Source: Orthonyx spaldingii
Lineage: Eukaryota > Chordata > Aves > Passeriformes > Orthonychidae
Direction: 5' to 3'
DNA length: 64,000 nt
Assembly (NCBI GenBank): GCA_013397795.1
Contig: VZTJ01000758.1
Location: 12,237 to 76,236 of the forward strand
A program made the translations under genes and the position numbers. This document shows, one piece after another, positions 22,813 to 35,935 of this stretch. The notes under the pieces were generated by a model. It ran no database searches and was not told the origin of the DNA. It saw only the letters and a program-made list of their open reading frames with translations. The first letter of the stretch is position 1. Each line of letters opens with the position of its first letter.

Positions 22813-25800
22813 CACCAACTGGTCTGTGAGATCAGCTGCTCCCTTCCTCCTGCCTTCTTGCTCCTTCTGCTGCGTGACTCAAAGGCCTGACAGCAAGCAG
22901 CATGCAGGTAGTACTTATTCTAGTCTCTGTTGTACCAGCACTAAAACATTTGCTCTGTTCCTTAAAATGCAGCTTCCCAAGAGAAAAATAGCCAGTTTTC
23001 CCTGTGTTGCTGGAGTCTGGCTTGAGCACTGCACAGGAGCAGCCGGGGGGATGTGAATGGGAGTGTCTGTGCACTGCTGGAGCCTCCCAGTCAGTTGCCC
23101 ATCTCTCCCAGTAGATGATGCTAAAGCGCGATTGTTTTCAGCAATTTTAAGGAAGTGGAAGATTTTATCAGGGGAAATCCGAGGTGGTAAGAAGGCTTCT
23201 GGGGCTCAGTGCTGCAGGGGAACATACTGCAAACATCCTGAAAAATCTGCGGGCCGCTTTGCTCCTGTGCTGTTTTATTAACAACTTGAATAGTAACAGG
23301 GTTAGAGGTTATGTGGGTTTTCAGGATTTTAAAGCAAGTCTACATTTATTGTGTGTTTCTGCAGTCCCTACAGCTCAAGCACAGTGCCACTTCACACTGT
23401 CTTACCCTGCCATTTCTTGACTCTCTCGCCAACACAGAGCTCCTCACCTTCATTTTCATACCATATCCATACCATTTTTCCTGACCTCTCTTCAGGCCAG
23501 TCAGACCCATTTGAGCTAAGTAATTTGGAATGAGGTATTTAACAAGAGCTGAAGCTTTCTGGTTTCTTTTGAAATGTGCAGAAATGGGTATTACTAGAAA
23601 CAAAACAGCATTTTCCTGTAAATGCTGCTAAAGTTCAGATATATTTAAGCTCCAGACATCTCTGGAACCAGGAGAGGAAATGTTTCTGGAGTGGGAAATG
23701 TTGGCTCAGATATCCATTTCCCTGGAATTTAGGAAAATTACTGGGAGTTTGACCTAGTCTTTACTTCTATTAGAATTTTTCTGAGGACTTCTATGGCAGC
23801 CAGTATAATTCACTCTGAAATGAAATTTTAAAGTCTAGAGATTCATCTGGAAGTTATTAATAAAAACAATAGAAATACAAACTTACACTCACTTCTTTTA
23901 GTTAGAAAAATTGCCTACATTTTTTTCAGTTGGATACTTTTTGTACTTCTACAGCTGAAAAGTCTGTTCTCCTCCTCTTTTAAGAAGAAAGACAAGTTAT
24001 GAGTCTCTTTATGAGACTTCTGGGGTCCATTGTAATGACACCATTTGGTTCCCAGGCCATTAGTCCTGCACTGATGTGCCTTAGGAAATAAGCACAAGGT
24101 CCTTTCTTCACAGACAATTTAGAACAAAGCATATTTTGGGAAAAGGATGTACAGAAAGACAAAAGGATTTCTGTGGATCCCATGTCTGGTATGTGGAAGG
24201 GCTCAGAGGAGAACTTGATTCTTCATCCAGGGCTGGGTCTGCTGGACCATTATTGCTCCTATGTTAATACATTCATCAATTATACACCAGGGCTGTATGA
24301 TATAACACCACCACCTCCCCCTTCCTAAATTCCTCTAGGCAAACACAACACACGTTGTCAGGGATCCAGCACTGACATTGCCTTGTCCCTGACTGATGCA
24401 GTTCCTTGGGTCAGGAGTATATCCTGGGACAGTGAAGAATGCATCAAGATATGTGGATGGGTTTGTTTTCTTCAAAGCCCTTGGACTAGATTCAAATTGC
24501 CTGGAGGGAACTTTTAAGTCTTTTAGTCTCTTTTAAGAAGAGAGATTCTGCAAATATTACTGGGTTTGCAGTTTTCTTGCACTGACTGTGTTGGGTTTTC
24601 TTGGATTCTCCAGAGATGTCGTCTATTCGGTGCATACTGCCAGCAGCCCCTGCAGAGGCTGTTTAATAAATGCAGATGTGTCCCCTGCTCTCTGGAGATC
24701 ATGCCCACCAAACTGGGCTTTCTTCTTCACCCACTTTGGAAAAAGGTTATCAACAGGAATTGGACAGATGGAAGTTTTACAAAGGTAACAAACAGGATGA
24801 ACTCGGTTCTATGTGGGCTTTTATGGTGATGGATGAGGTGGAGACCAAGTCAGGTGGCTGTGGAGCAGGAAGGTTTACTGACAGCAAACTGCAAGAGAGC
24901 TGGAAAACAGCCTGATGGGCTCTTGGTTCAAATTCTGAGCTAAATGAGCAGTATTATCCTTTTGGGATAGGGGGACAACAGCAAGTATGCATGGGCAGAA
25001 TGGGTAGTGGGATTTGTAGAAAACCTCCAGGAGAAAGATCAGTAATTACATGAAGTGGCAATGAACGTGAAGTACAGCATGAGAAATCTTGACAGAATTG
25101 TGCCCCTTCTACCCTAAGTAAGGAAAAGTATGAAATTCAGTATGTAAGAGAGAAATGGGATTTTTCTCTGTTGTCAGTGACCCTCAGTTGGTTTTACAAG
25201 TGGAATTATTATTTAAAAAAGAATGGCAAAGGCTTACTTCACTTTGGACTTGGTCACTGTTTGAGAGACTTGGAAAAGAAGGATAAATATGGCTCATACA
25301 GACTTTAAAGCGCTAAATGCAATTGCAGAATGAATTACTTCAGAGTTCCATGCAGTTATTAGAGTAAGTGTAAGGTGTTACCCTCTTCAAAATGGCCAAA
25401 GAAAATAAAACGGGAACCTCCAAGCAATAATATTCTGACCTCACCAAATGCCTTTATCTAATTTAGGCTGCATTAGCAATTGTGTTCTTCACAAAATCCA
25501 CAGTAGGAGAGTGAAGGATTTATAGACAGCATAATGTCCTTAAGGGATTCACGCAGTGAAATTATCAAATGCATTTAAAAATACAAAATTAGCACTTTTC
25601 ATCCATAAATTTCCAAAGTTATATTTTAAAAGTGGGACATTACCTAACTCCATGTGAACTAAATAACTTTAAATCAAATGAGACAATTTATGTTTGGAAG
25701 ATGTTTACACTTGAAATAAGAGCATCATTTAACATTTTTTTGCCTTTCTCTCATTCTGATTTATCTCCCAGATTTGTGGAGGTCACTCTTATTGGTAGAA

Positions 25801-26598
25801 GTCAGCATTTGTTGTGTTTTGCAATGCAAAAATTCTTTTCATTCCCTAACACTAGAACAATATTTCATTGAATTGCTCTGGTTTATTAGACTAGTTGCAC
25901 AGATGTCCTCTCTTCCTGAGCCAGATGTACAGAGTGCTGCTTCCAGCTTAGCCCAAACTGGAACATGTTGACAGAATAACATAACTGAGACCAGACATAT
26001 TGCATTTTACACTAAAGGTCATGCAAAAAGCACAGGCTGCATATAGCACGGGCTGTTTTACATAAACACACATTTGGTTCAGCTTTGGTATAGGGATTAC
26101 TGAAAGAATGCTCGGGGAGGACAAGCTATAAAGCAGTTGGAAAGATCTGACTGTCGTTGAATGAATTATCCCAAACTGGTACATCTCTCTCAGAAGAAGT
26201 GTGAAGGGCTCTCTGCAAAAGGAGGTGAGAGAAAACTCTCCCAGAGGCAGAAGCTACTTGGCAAGTTGAACAGGAGATTTCCTGAGGACTTTTCCAGCGC
26301 ATTGGGATTGATTCAGTGCTGTCCGTAACTTGCTAGTACATTTCACCATCAAGAAGGATTCACCAGAGGAGAATAAGAAATCAAATTGGCCAGCAAGGAA
26401 GTTGCATGAATGCAGGCAAAGCCAGGGTGTTCCCAGTGGCTGCAGTATCTGTTTGGATGAGAGCTTGAGGGAAGCATTCATGGATCCAGATATTACAGAT
26501 GTGAAAGGATTGTCCTTCAGAGCAGCCACAACTTGAAATGCTTAAATGTTGCACTCACATGAGCTGAAGAAGCAGACAAGGACCTAGAGCCAGATTAG
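22813..26598. other. Single-copy DNA, no gene recognised
   Basis: No gene or repeat family is recognised between the CpG patch and the CR1 at 26.6 kb. Open frames are short and overlapping. A+T content rises toward 25.4-25.8 kb. Confidence 0.5.
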
Positions 26599-27000
26599 TT
26601 CGTAGAATCACAGAATGGTTTGGGTTGGAACAGACCTCAAAGATCATCCAGTTCCAACCACCCTGCCATGGGCAGGGACACCTTCCACTTCCAACTTTCA
26701 GGTTGCTCCAAGCCCTGTCCAGCCTGGCCTTGGACACTTCCAGGGATCGAGGGGTAGCCACAGCTTCTCTGGACACCCTGTGCCAGCACCTCACCATCCT
26801 CACCATCATGTATTGGAAAGAAGAAATCCTTCCCAATATCTAATCTAACCCATGCTCTCTGTCAGTGTGAAGCCATTCCCCCTTGCCCTGTCACTCCAGG
26901 CCCTTGTAAATAGTCTCAGTCTTTCCTGTAGGTTCCCTTTAGGCACTGGAAGGCTGCAATTAGGTGACCCCAAAGGCTTCTTGCATTTTCTTCTAGGAAA
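26599..27000 (-). mobile_element. CR1 LINE 3' fragment (avian type), antisense
   Basis: From the plus strand it opens with CGTAGAATCACAGAATGGTT and continues GGGTTGGAACAGACCTCAAA, GCCATGGGCAGGGACACCTT, then the CAGCCTGGCCTTGGACACTT and TCCAGGGATCGAGG blocks, the CAGTGTGAAGCCATTCCCCC block and TTTAGGCACTGGAAGGCTGC. This is the reverse complement of the avian CR1 3' untranslated region, in correct order, for about 400 bp. CR1 is the main retrotransposon of birds; most copies are 5' truncated, as here. The right (5') limit is fuzzy. Open frames that cross it on either strand are not genes. Confidence 0.95.
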
Positions 27001-30000
27001 AGGGTGCAAAACCAGACCAGGACCAAAATTCCCAATGTTTTTTTGTTAACCAGGTTGGCCTCAAATGGTAGAAATCTTGCCTGGTACATGCCATGCTGCC
27101 TTCAATCCTGGTGACAGAGGAGAGGCAACAAAACCCCTCTGATTTTTGGAATTCACCTGTGACTTGCAGCAGGGTTGTTTTGTTTGTTGGGGTTTTTTTG
27201 CAAGAAACTTAACCCCTCTTAGCTTTTTGATCTGAAAACTGGTATAGCCATTAACTTCCTAAGGAGTCTGTTCAGTTTAATTAATCAGTGTTCATAAAGT
27301 CTTTGAATTAAAAGTACAGTACGGACTGTAAGTGCCAAGGATTACTGGTACTACAAACAAATGCACAACAGCAAGTGACTGTAAGCACACTGCAAAGGAG
27401 GAATGTCATTAAGGAAAGAGGTCCCATTTCAAGCTGCCAAATACAAAGGAGTGAGTCATTTATTTTCAGTATGAAAAACATTTCAGTGTTGTTCTTTAAG
27501 TGATTCTGCTTATGATCATTACTCCTTAGCTAACTGCTATAAATACTTAGAAGTGGTGACACGGTCTTCTATTCCCACCTAGAAATGCGGAAAAAGAGGA
27601 GAGGAAAATAGAAAAATAAAAATAGCTGAAGAAGGCATGTCTGCTTTGCCACATGCTAAATTCAGTCATTTTTGTCTGATGCACAGTTTTGCATTTTTTT
27701 CCTGAAGACATCTCTGTGTGTGTGAGGACGGTACTGTCCCATGCTTTGTTGTTACAGCCTGACCAAGATTTATGAGTTGATAACTGTCTAAATTCTGGAT
27801 CACAAAGCATGGTTTTTGTTCTCTCCTGACCTTAGCTGTGACCTCTGGGACTGCAGGCAGAGAGAAATGTGTGACTTGGGTACAGTCAGGCAGGGTAACG
27901 CAATCTGCTGGCACTGCTAAAGCACGGCGTCACGTTTCTGTGACACAGTGCATTAAATTGGCCCGCAAAGGAGTAGCAAAGGGTACAAGAGGCGGTAGGA
28001 ATTTCTGTCTTAAACATTTTCGAGCAATGCCCCGACTCCTTTGGATATACTCAGTACACCCAGTGACAAATGAGCAGGTTATGAGCTAATTGTCAGGTTA
28101 ATTTAGCGTACAATATTCTGACTGGTTTTTGCAGTAGTTGTAGTTTGAAGCAAAACTGTGGAAATTCTGCTACCTGAGATTTTGGAGCAGAAGATGTGTG
28201 TGGATACATATACCTGCTTATTTTATTCATTACAGTGACGAGTGCATTTGCTGTCCATGTTTAATGAGATGCACAGAGCAGGCTGGTCTCTCCCCCCTGT
28301 GCTCCTCCCTGGCTGCCAAACCACCCAACCCTCCTGCACCACAAGGGCTTTTCTCGTGCACTGCCTCACCTATACAGCAGCTCTGTCTGCTCCTTGCAAT
28401 AGAAAATCATTTAATATACAGCTGGGCTGTCAATTCTTCACTAACATAAGGTTATTGAGATATTTTAACCCTCAGAAGAAGAATCTTCTTCCAAAGAAGG
28501 CACTAGAGAGACACTTGTTTAAAACTGGAGTAGCACAGTGGCAAACTGGACAATGGAATTGTCTCCATTCCCTTCTGTCTTGGAGGCAGAGACAAATGGC
28601 AGCCAAACCCTCTGGATGATGCTGCATGAATTGGCTGAGACAGGATCATTAGGAAAACATGGATTTGCTGATCTCATTAAGTGACGGGGTTGTGTAACTC
28701 ACAGGGCACAGTGACCCAGCAGGCATCACCTGGAGAGCAAAGAAAATCCTTCCTGCTCTTTGAAAGACTGAGCCTATGATCTTTCCTTTGGGAAAGAAGT
28801 GGTAGCACATGGCAAGGAACTGGAGGCTCACTGGAACAGAGGAGGCAGAAAATAAAATTTCAGAACTATCTTTTTGATCAAGTCTGTTATTTGTTTCACA
28901 TGTGAATTTGCCAATCAGTAAAAACTGATTTTACTCTCAGAGCACTGAGAGTTTCTAATTTGAATTTAACTTTGTATGTCTGCTGCTGGAAATTTGTCAC
29001 AAAAGCCAGTTCACTTTGACTGGGACATGTGGCCTTTTACCTTGCTGATTCCAGAGGAAAGCTGGGCTGGTTATTAGGGATGAATTTTTCACACGTGATA
29101 GTGGTTTGGAGAAGAGGAAGAAGTTACTCGGGGCTCTAAGGAGGTTCTTGCCTCTGCTATTGTCAAAGCTGTAATTCTGGTCCTATGTGGAAGTGACAGA
29201 GGAGAAGCCAAAAATTCCATGGCTCCTGCAGAGGACGAGCCCCTTGCAGCACCGGCACCTTTCTGGCAGGTATGAGGAGAAGGTGATTGATGAGGTCAGG
29301 GTGGGGTCCCTGCTCTGTCCCTTCCAACACCTTTAGTGCATATAGAGAAGAAAAATTCTGGTCTCCAGCTCTGTCACTCACAGACTTCTTTGCAGAACTA
29401 TGTTTCTTGCAAAATAATTATAACTGCAAATTAGGAATGGGGGTGTTCAGCACCGCCTTTAATCTCCCTCATATGCATCTAAAATAAAATGAGTGTTGCA
29501 AAACTATTGTAACCTTCTGGTATAGGTTCAAGTCAGACATGAAACTGAGATGCTTGTTTAGTAGGAGCAAACACTCTATATGCTTGATTTACTGCCCTTT
29601 TCTAATCCCAGCAAACCTGTTTTCTGCACGAAACAGTCCAGGGTATTTGTAGCAACTTTAAATGTACAACTCAAATAAAGCCCAACTAATCTTAGTCACA
29701 CCAGGCTTTCATAGCACAGCTTTTGGCCCTGTGGGGTGCCATGCCCTCGGCTCCCAGTGGTGATGCTGGTCTAGAGGAAAAGGCCTTCAAGGGTGACACC
29801 TGCACGAATCGAGGGACATTTTCCCATCGCCCCCTCTATGGATCAGTTTGGTTCCGACCAACGTTTCCCAGGGCTTGGTGGGCAAATTGCAAGGGGACAA
29901 GAGCAGAAGCATGCAAGCCAAAGTTCATTGGGTTGGGTGAATCGTGGTTCTGTTTGCTAGTGGCAGGATTCATCTTTTCTTAAAACTGTTGCTGCTCTGA

Positions 30001-30674
30001 GGTCCTCTAATTGCAGATGGATATCCAGGGACTGGCAGAGCCTAATGTACCATGCCAGCCTCACCATCCAGGCTGTAATTTCTTTCTGGAGAAATTACTT
30101 TCCAGAATGCAGTGGGCTTTGCTCTTATTTAAAGGTATTTTTTAATGGCCTTTTTAAGAGAGTGGCTCGAAGCTCTAAAATCTTATTTTGGATGTTCAGC
30201 TAAGTTATAAAAAAGAGGGGCTGAAATCAGTGCGACAAATTCTTTCCTAAGAAAGTGCGTGATTGAGTCATTCTGAGTAATATCCACATTATGGATGGCC
30301 CAAATCTACAGTGCCTGGGTCAAGAGCAGACCAGAGTCTAGCTGAAAGCCTGAGTTACCAATTAAACATATATAACAATTATGATCTTCACTTTTCTAAT
30401 GACTGGAGTCTTCAGCAAGGAAAGGGAGAAGTACTGAATGGAAAATATTACTGTCAGGGTATATTTTACTACCCTTAAGTATTTTATTGACTGCTTCAAG
30501 GAAATCAATGCCTTAAGTAAGCATTACTACATTAGGAAAAAAGAGAGATTGTTATATGCATTCCTGTGTGTTAGGTTCCTGCTGTATGTTTTATGTTACA
30601 TGCAACTTGTTGAGCTGGTTAGGGTTTAGGAAGTGCTTGAGAAAGGAAATGATCTTGACATTTGCAATTTATTT
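27001..30674. other. Single-copy DNA, no gene recognised
   Basis: No gene or repeat family recognised. Unrecognised open frames include 28242-28619 (plus, 125 codons) and 29723-29983 (plus, 86 codons), the latter in a slightly G+C-rich patch. Confidence 0.5.
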
Positions 30675-30725
30675 GTAAAACAGATGCAGAAACTGAAGGT
30701 TAAAAAAACCCCACATTTGTCTAAG
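30675..30725 (-). mobile_element. Doubtful MIR core fragment, antisense
   Basis: TTTGTAAAACAGATGCAGAA followed by ACTGAAGGTTAAAAAAACCC resembles the antisense MIR core (acagatgaggaaactgaggc... gttaagt). Only about 50 bases match, so chance is possible. Confidence 0.28.
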
Positions 30726-32786
30726 TACATGATGGCATAAAAATTGGAATAAAATGCAAAATAAATCATAGGGACATATATGGAAAATAAATGCATTAAA
30801 GCCAATTTAAAATTGTGAAGAATAATTCAAAAGGAGGAAACAAATGCAAGACTAGGCAACACAATATATAGCACGGACGTGCCTGGACTTTAAGTCAGGA
30901 TGGCTACGTATGTCTGCACCTCACTGCAGGATTCACCAGGGAAGGACCTAATCCCAAACCTTTTGCACCGCGTTAAGCAGGGTACAAAGGGCTTATGCTC
31001 CATGTGTTTGAGAAACAACACAAGTACCTGTTAATGTTCCAAATATGTATTTCTGTTCTAACTCCACTACTGTGAATCGACACATCAAAGACCTACTTAT
31101 TTCCAACTATCACATAATCAGAATTTCCTGAGCACCCAATAAAATTGATGGCATCCTTAGCCCAGCATTGAGGTATCTCAGTGTAGATGTACATGTTTTC
31201 AGGACTTCTGGGTCATCATATGGTCAGCAATGTATTTCCTCCTGTGGTTAATCCCTCAGATGCCATGCTATGTTTGCCTTGAGGCTTGTTTCAAGGTCTT
31301 GATTAACGCCACCACTCCATGCCTAGTTAAGCTGGCAGAAGCCTGTTCTGCAACCAAAATGGGTTTCCTGTCCCCCCGTGCTCTCCAGATGGTTGTTTGT
31401 GCTCCCTCCCCCTGTGTCGGCACAGGTGTTTCTCCGACCATGCAGTGAGAGATCAGAAAACTGATCTCAGTGTAAACTGACCTGGTTTAAAAAAGAAATG
31501 CCTGGTTTTCTGACAGGCATTTCCTTGCCTGGGTTCACTGCATGAAGGGGGAGTGACAGCGGGGCTCCTTCTCTGCTCAGCCTCTCTGGAACTCTGGGGA
31601 AGTGCATGGAAATACTTGTGCAGCATCCAGGTATCAGTGTCCACCTGGATCATGGCCCTCCTTACAGACCTGCCCGAGGAGAACATTCACCCACCACCAA
31701 GCTGCTGAAGTAGCAGCTCCCTCTGCCAATATGGGCCATATGAGCCAGGCCCTGTGGGATTTGCAGCCACTGTTTGGTAGAAATTGCTGGTGCATACACT
31801 CTTCCCTCATGGTGAGGGAATTCCTTACAATGGAAATCAACCCAAACTTTGCTGTTAAATACATTCTAATTTTAGACCTTTGAAATCTGGGAAGGTGTTC
31901 TCACTGGTGAGGTTCTGGGCTGCAGCAGTATTTTGTCAGCTGCATAGGAAAAACTTGATGCTTCCACACTAAAATCCAAATCTCATGGTCTCCTGTAGAC
32001 ACTGCAGTTCTTTTTTGTTTCCCTTAGATTAGGAATAGTCAGTTTATTCCGTAAAGGCTGGATTCAGTCCACCAGGAAAGATCACCAGGTGTGAGAAGAG
32101 GATAAATTGCTTGGTGGCCCCAGCTTGTTTACAGACCCTGTTTTTCATGAGCCCAGTGATCTTCCTGCTGGCATCACCTGACGTGTCCACCACAAGACAC
32201 AGCTGGGTCCCTCTCCCTGACATGACAATGACACATCTCCCCACATGATGGTGTCACACAGGGAAGTGAAATTGTACACGCAGGTGCCCACTGCGTTTTC
32301 TGTCACGACTGAATACGCTGCAGCGAGGCACCTTGCCTAACTTTTCTCACTCATTCAAAAGGAAAACTCTCACGTTGTGCTGGATATGAGCATTTTGGTC
32401 AAATGGGAGCTACAGCTTTGGTCATTCTAAGTTCTGAATTCTCTGTGTGGTTGTGGTTCCCACATGTTCTCATTGCAGTTTATTACCTGAGTTAGGGTTC
32501 AGCAGGTTTTATCTGTAAGATCCTGCTTACCCTCACGTGGCTTGGCACAAGGCTTTGGAAAATGGGATAGTTTTTGGGCATCTCCCACATATGGAGTGGT
32601 ACCAAAGCTATTCAGATGACTGGCATTCCTGTTGAAAGGACAGAAGATGAAGAGGAATGCAATTCAAATTTTTGAGTTGATGATTTGCATTTTAACTGGG
32701 TGCTATCCCAACTCTGACAGCAGAGTCTGTATATTGACCTGAAGTGTACCTAGTAAGGTTTTAAAAACCAATTTGATTAATTTGTG
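30726..32786. other. Single-copy DNA, no gene recognised
   Basis: A+T-rich at first (30.7-30.9 kb), then mixed composition. No gene, RNA or repeat family recognised; the open frames (up to 93 codons, 31602-31883 plus) are unremarkable. Confidence 0.5.
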
Positions 32787-32803
32787 AAAAAAAAAAAAAA
32801 AAA
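32787..32803. repeat. Poly-A tract (17 A)
   Basis: Uninterrupted run of 17 A. No coding remnant of a retrocopy is visible upstream, so I treat it as a homopolymer. Confidence 0.9.
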
Positions 32804-33062
32804 CTACATCCAAACAAACCCTGTTGTAGAACACAGCTTTCTACCCAAATATCAACAAGGCTTTTAAGTGTTTTTAAGCTTGATTCCCTGACATCAGGGA
32901 TCAGTATTTCTTAAACACTATGCAATGACTGTAGAGGAGAGGCTGGCTGGTTTTGGACTCAGGTGTGCTCCAAAATACTCTTCTTGTCCCTTTGAGCCCT
33001 GTTTTCACACAGGTCCAGAACAATACAAGCTTCTGATGTAGAAGCTGCTCCTACCCTTGCAG

Positions 33063-33152
33063 CTGAGCCGGGTGCTGCCTGTCCCCAGCTCAGAGGACAT
33101 TCCCTGCACTCCCGGTGAGAGCGAGCGAGGCGGGAGCAGCGCCGTGTCCTTG
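33063..33152 (+). other. Candidate 90-base exon in CpG-rich patch
   Basis: A pyrimidine-rich tract CTGCTCCTACCCTTGCAG ends at 33062 and would make a good splice acceptor. A donor TTG followed by GTGAGC (GT at 33153) lies 90 bases on. The enclosed 30 codons are open in the frame starting CTG AGC CGG (peptide LSRVLPVPSSEDIPCTPGES, then ERGGSSAVSL). An alternative donor CCCG/GTGAGA at 33115 would give a 52-base exon. The patch has about seven CpG sites in 90 bases while its surroundings have almost none. No domain is recognisable. If real it would be an exon of a gene extending outside the window; chance pairing of splice-like sites is a serious alternative. Confidence 0.22.
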
Positions 33153-33359
33153 GTGAGCCTGCTCACCCTGCACTCATTCTGCCACACTGAGATGCATCGC
33201 TGGTGCCTGGAAATGATGCTGGTGTGGAAGGTGGCAGAGCCAGAATGCAGCCACTTCTCATAAATGAACGTGAGCTGGTTTGATTAGGGGTGCAGCAGAG
33301 GCATCTGCGTCTGGCCTCCCTAACACAATATCTGAAATACACCATCAGGACCTCGCCCC

Positions 33360-34020
33360 CCTTCCAACGTGCTATACTTAATTAAGCTGCATGCTTTTTT
33401 CTTAAAATAATAGAAACTGCATCAGGGAAAGAAGGTAAAGCAACAACAACAACAACAAAATATATCGTAAGATGGAACAGCCGTATCTTAACAAGGATTG
33501 AAGGAAAACCAAAACTCCTTTAAGTCTTTGAACTTTTACGAAAGAGAGTAAAGGCAAAATGAATCATCAACACTATAATAATTAGCTCCATTTACAAGCT
33601 TATGTGGAAGATTTTTTTTCTTAAACATCTATTTTGGAATTCAAATTCTATTTTTGCTCTCGTGTTTTACCTGCATTTGAGGTAAAGCGTGAAATTTCCT
33701 CTAAATGCCACCCCATAGTAGTTGATCCTTAGGATATTGTTTTAAACATAATTGAATTGCTGGGGTACATTAAACATTGCAGCGTTTTAAGCAGGGGAAA
33801 TAATTTAATGATGTGGTCTTTAAGAGAGTTAATTAGCCTGGCATGTATGAAAGTGTAACAAGAACACCACCTACTGTAAAAGTGAATGTTCTACACTCCG
33901 CAGCACTAATTCCTGATAGCTTCACCCTGCATGGAAATCATTAACCCCTTTTTTGTCAAACGTTTTTAGGCAAAATTACTGAGTTTGGAGTTGGTGATCG
34001 TAGCCCTTGCCTACATTAGC
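33360..34020. other. A+T-rich, possibly conserved non-coding stretch, with (CAA)n
   Basis: Contains a short (CAA)6 run at 33441-33459. The remainder is A+T-rich but not simple, with many homeodomain-like cores (CTTAATTAAG, AATTAGC, TTTAATGATG) and little CpG. It resembles vertebrate conserved non-coding elements in texture. Conservation needs alignment to other birds. Confidence 0.35.
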
Positions 34021-35935
34021 CAGAGGAAAAATCTAAGAGGTAAAATAAATCACAATTGGTTTAAACATCAGGAGCGATCCTTTCTGAAAAGATTATTCTG
34101 GGGTCTGATACAAGTCATTTTCATAACGATGATGGATTTTTTAGCTGGAAATAGTAAGGATTTAAATAAAATTTCTGGTGATGTCAGCACAGTTTTTAGA
34201 AAATTGCTTGTGGTGACCCTTCTGCAATATTGCTGTGCTGTGGGCTTGATTTATCCACCACAGGATGGGCTGGAAGGGATAACATCCAGCACTCGCTCTG
34301 TGGCCTGAGCAGGAGGTGACAGAGGTCACAGTGCAGGGAAATTTCTGTGGTCCCTCCATGTCTGTTGAGCTCTGTATTTTTGAGGACAGCCAGCAGGATC
34401 TGCATCTTCCTTGCAGCCTGAGCCAGTGGGGAGCTGAGTCCCGCCGAGCACCTCGGGGTCCAGGAGCTCTCTGCTCCCAGAGAACTTCTGGCACTTTGCA
34501 GCATTTGCCCACTTATTTACATTTGTCTCAAAGCAAGGCAGGACAGAGGCTTCCCAAAAAAGTCTGCAGGATTGGACCACCCAGAGTCTTCAAAATGCCA
34601 TTGCTAGCTTTCATCAGAACTCACACAAAGCGTGGTGTATCTTCATCTTTTAAGCTTTGCCTCTTTATCTTGCAGTAGCAAAGCCGTGATATTTAGTGGC
34701 TGTAATAACACTCCAGGTTTGAAATCCCCAATCCTCAGGGATCTTTTGCCCCTCACATGAAAGCCACTTACAAGTAGTTATAAAGGACCACAGAGCTTCT
34801 GATTTTCTGTATTGCTGGGACAGTTGTGACACAATTCAATGAGATGATAACGCCTTCTACTAAGTGGATCAGAAAAGGAAAGAGAAATCTGATGGGGAGA
34901 AACAGTGAGGGAATTCTTCAGGGAACAAAGCATAGTGCTGGCCCTGTTGAAGGCAGTAGAGATGTTGCTCTTATTTCCAATAGCTCCCGATTTCACTCAA
35001 AGTCACTTTCTGCTTTTATGTCTGCTGCTGAAAGTGTTGAGCACAGCAGAATTTTCTCTTCCAGTCAGAGAGCAGATTTTGTGTTTTGCAAGCGACGCTG
35101 AGCACTGGCAGGGACAGGAGCATTCCTGATTAAACAAACTCCCTAATAGACCAAGTCTTGCGCTGCTGAACTCGCATGCATTATTGCGCAGGAGGCCGAG
35201 CATATTTCAGCCACAATGATGGAGTGGGCAGCACTCTGTCAGATCAATTATGTACAAGGCCCATCTTCTCTATGATTCCCTCGATTTTTCCTCCTGACAG
35301 TTCACCTTGTGCCCAACCTTCTGTTCTCACAGAGAAAAACCTGCAGACAATAGAAAACCTAAGGCTGTTTTTCCTCGCCACTAAATGGCATCAAGTAACT
35401 CTTTCCTGTCAGGTTCCTCATGACTTTTCACACAAATTTATCTTCCCCAGTTCAGGGGATTTATAGCCTTTCAATGTGTTTCTTTCTTTTTTTTTGGTTC
35501 TCTTTGGTAATGTCATGAAGACAGTGAGTGCACACTAGAGAGGTCCCTGCATGTTAATAGCACTGCAGTGGTGGCAGGTCCTGCAGCCTGCTCCAGCCTC
35601 AGGGAGGAGTGGCTGTGCTCAGACACTGCCCATGGCCCATCCCAGGCCAGGAGACCCGGTCCCTGCTGGGTTATGGCCTATTCCACATCCTGCCTGTGCA
35701 AAGGGCACTGAAATCAGGCTTTAGCAAATGTTTCTTTTCATGACAGAACACACCATTGCCCATGGAATACGAGTCCTAGGAGAGACTGTTCAGTTGCCAG
35801 TCAATTATCTGACACAAGTGGCCTCAACCATTTATAATCTGTTCTGCCCTGCAGTATTTAATTCAAAGAATGAAGCTGAATTAATAAGTGAGGACCAGTA
35901 TCGGACATACTGCCCAGATTAACTCAAAGCAGAGT
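34021..35935. other. Single-copy DNA, no gene recognised
   Basis: Open frames of 107-120 codons overlap on both strands over 33985-34678 in a moderately G+C-rich patch. None is recognisable. No repeat family seen. Confidence 0.5.

Noticed and set aside
26615..26848. Open frames on both strands over the CR1 at 26.6 kb
   Set aside because: They lie inside the CR1 3' untranslated region and reappear in the other CR1 copies.
29449..29457. TTCAGCACC, left half of an NRSF/REST site
   Set aside because: The right half (GGACAGCGCC-like) is missing.
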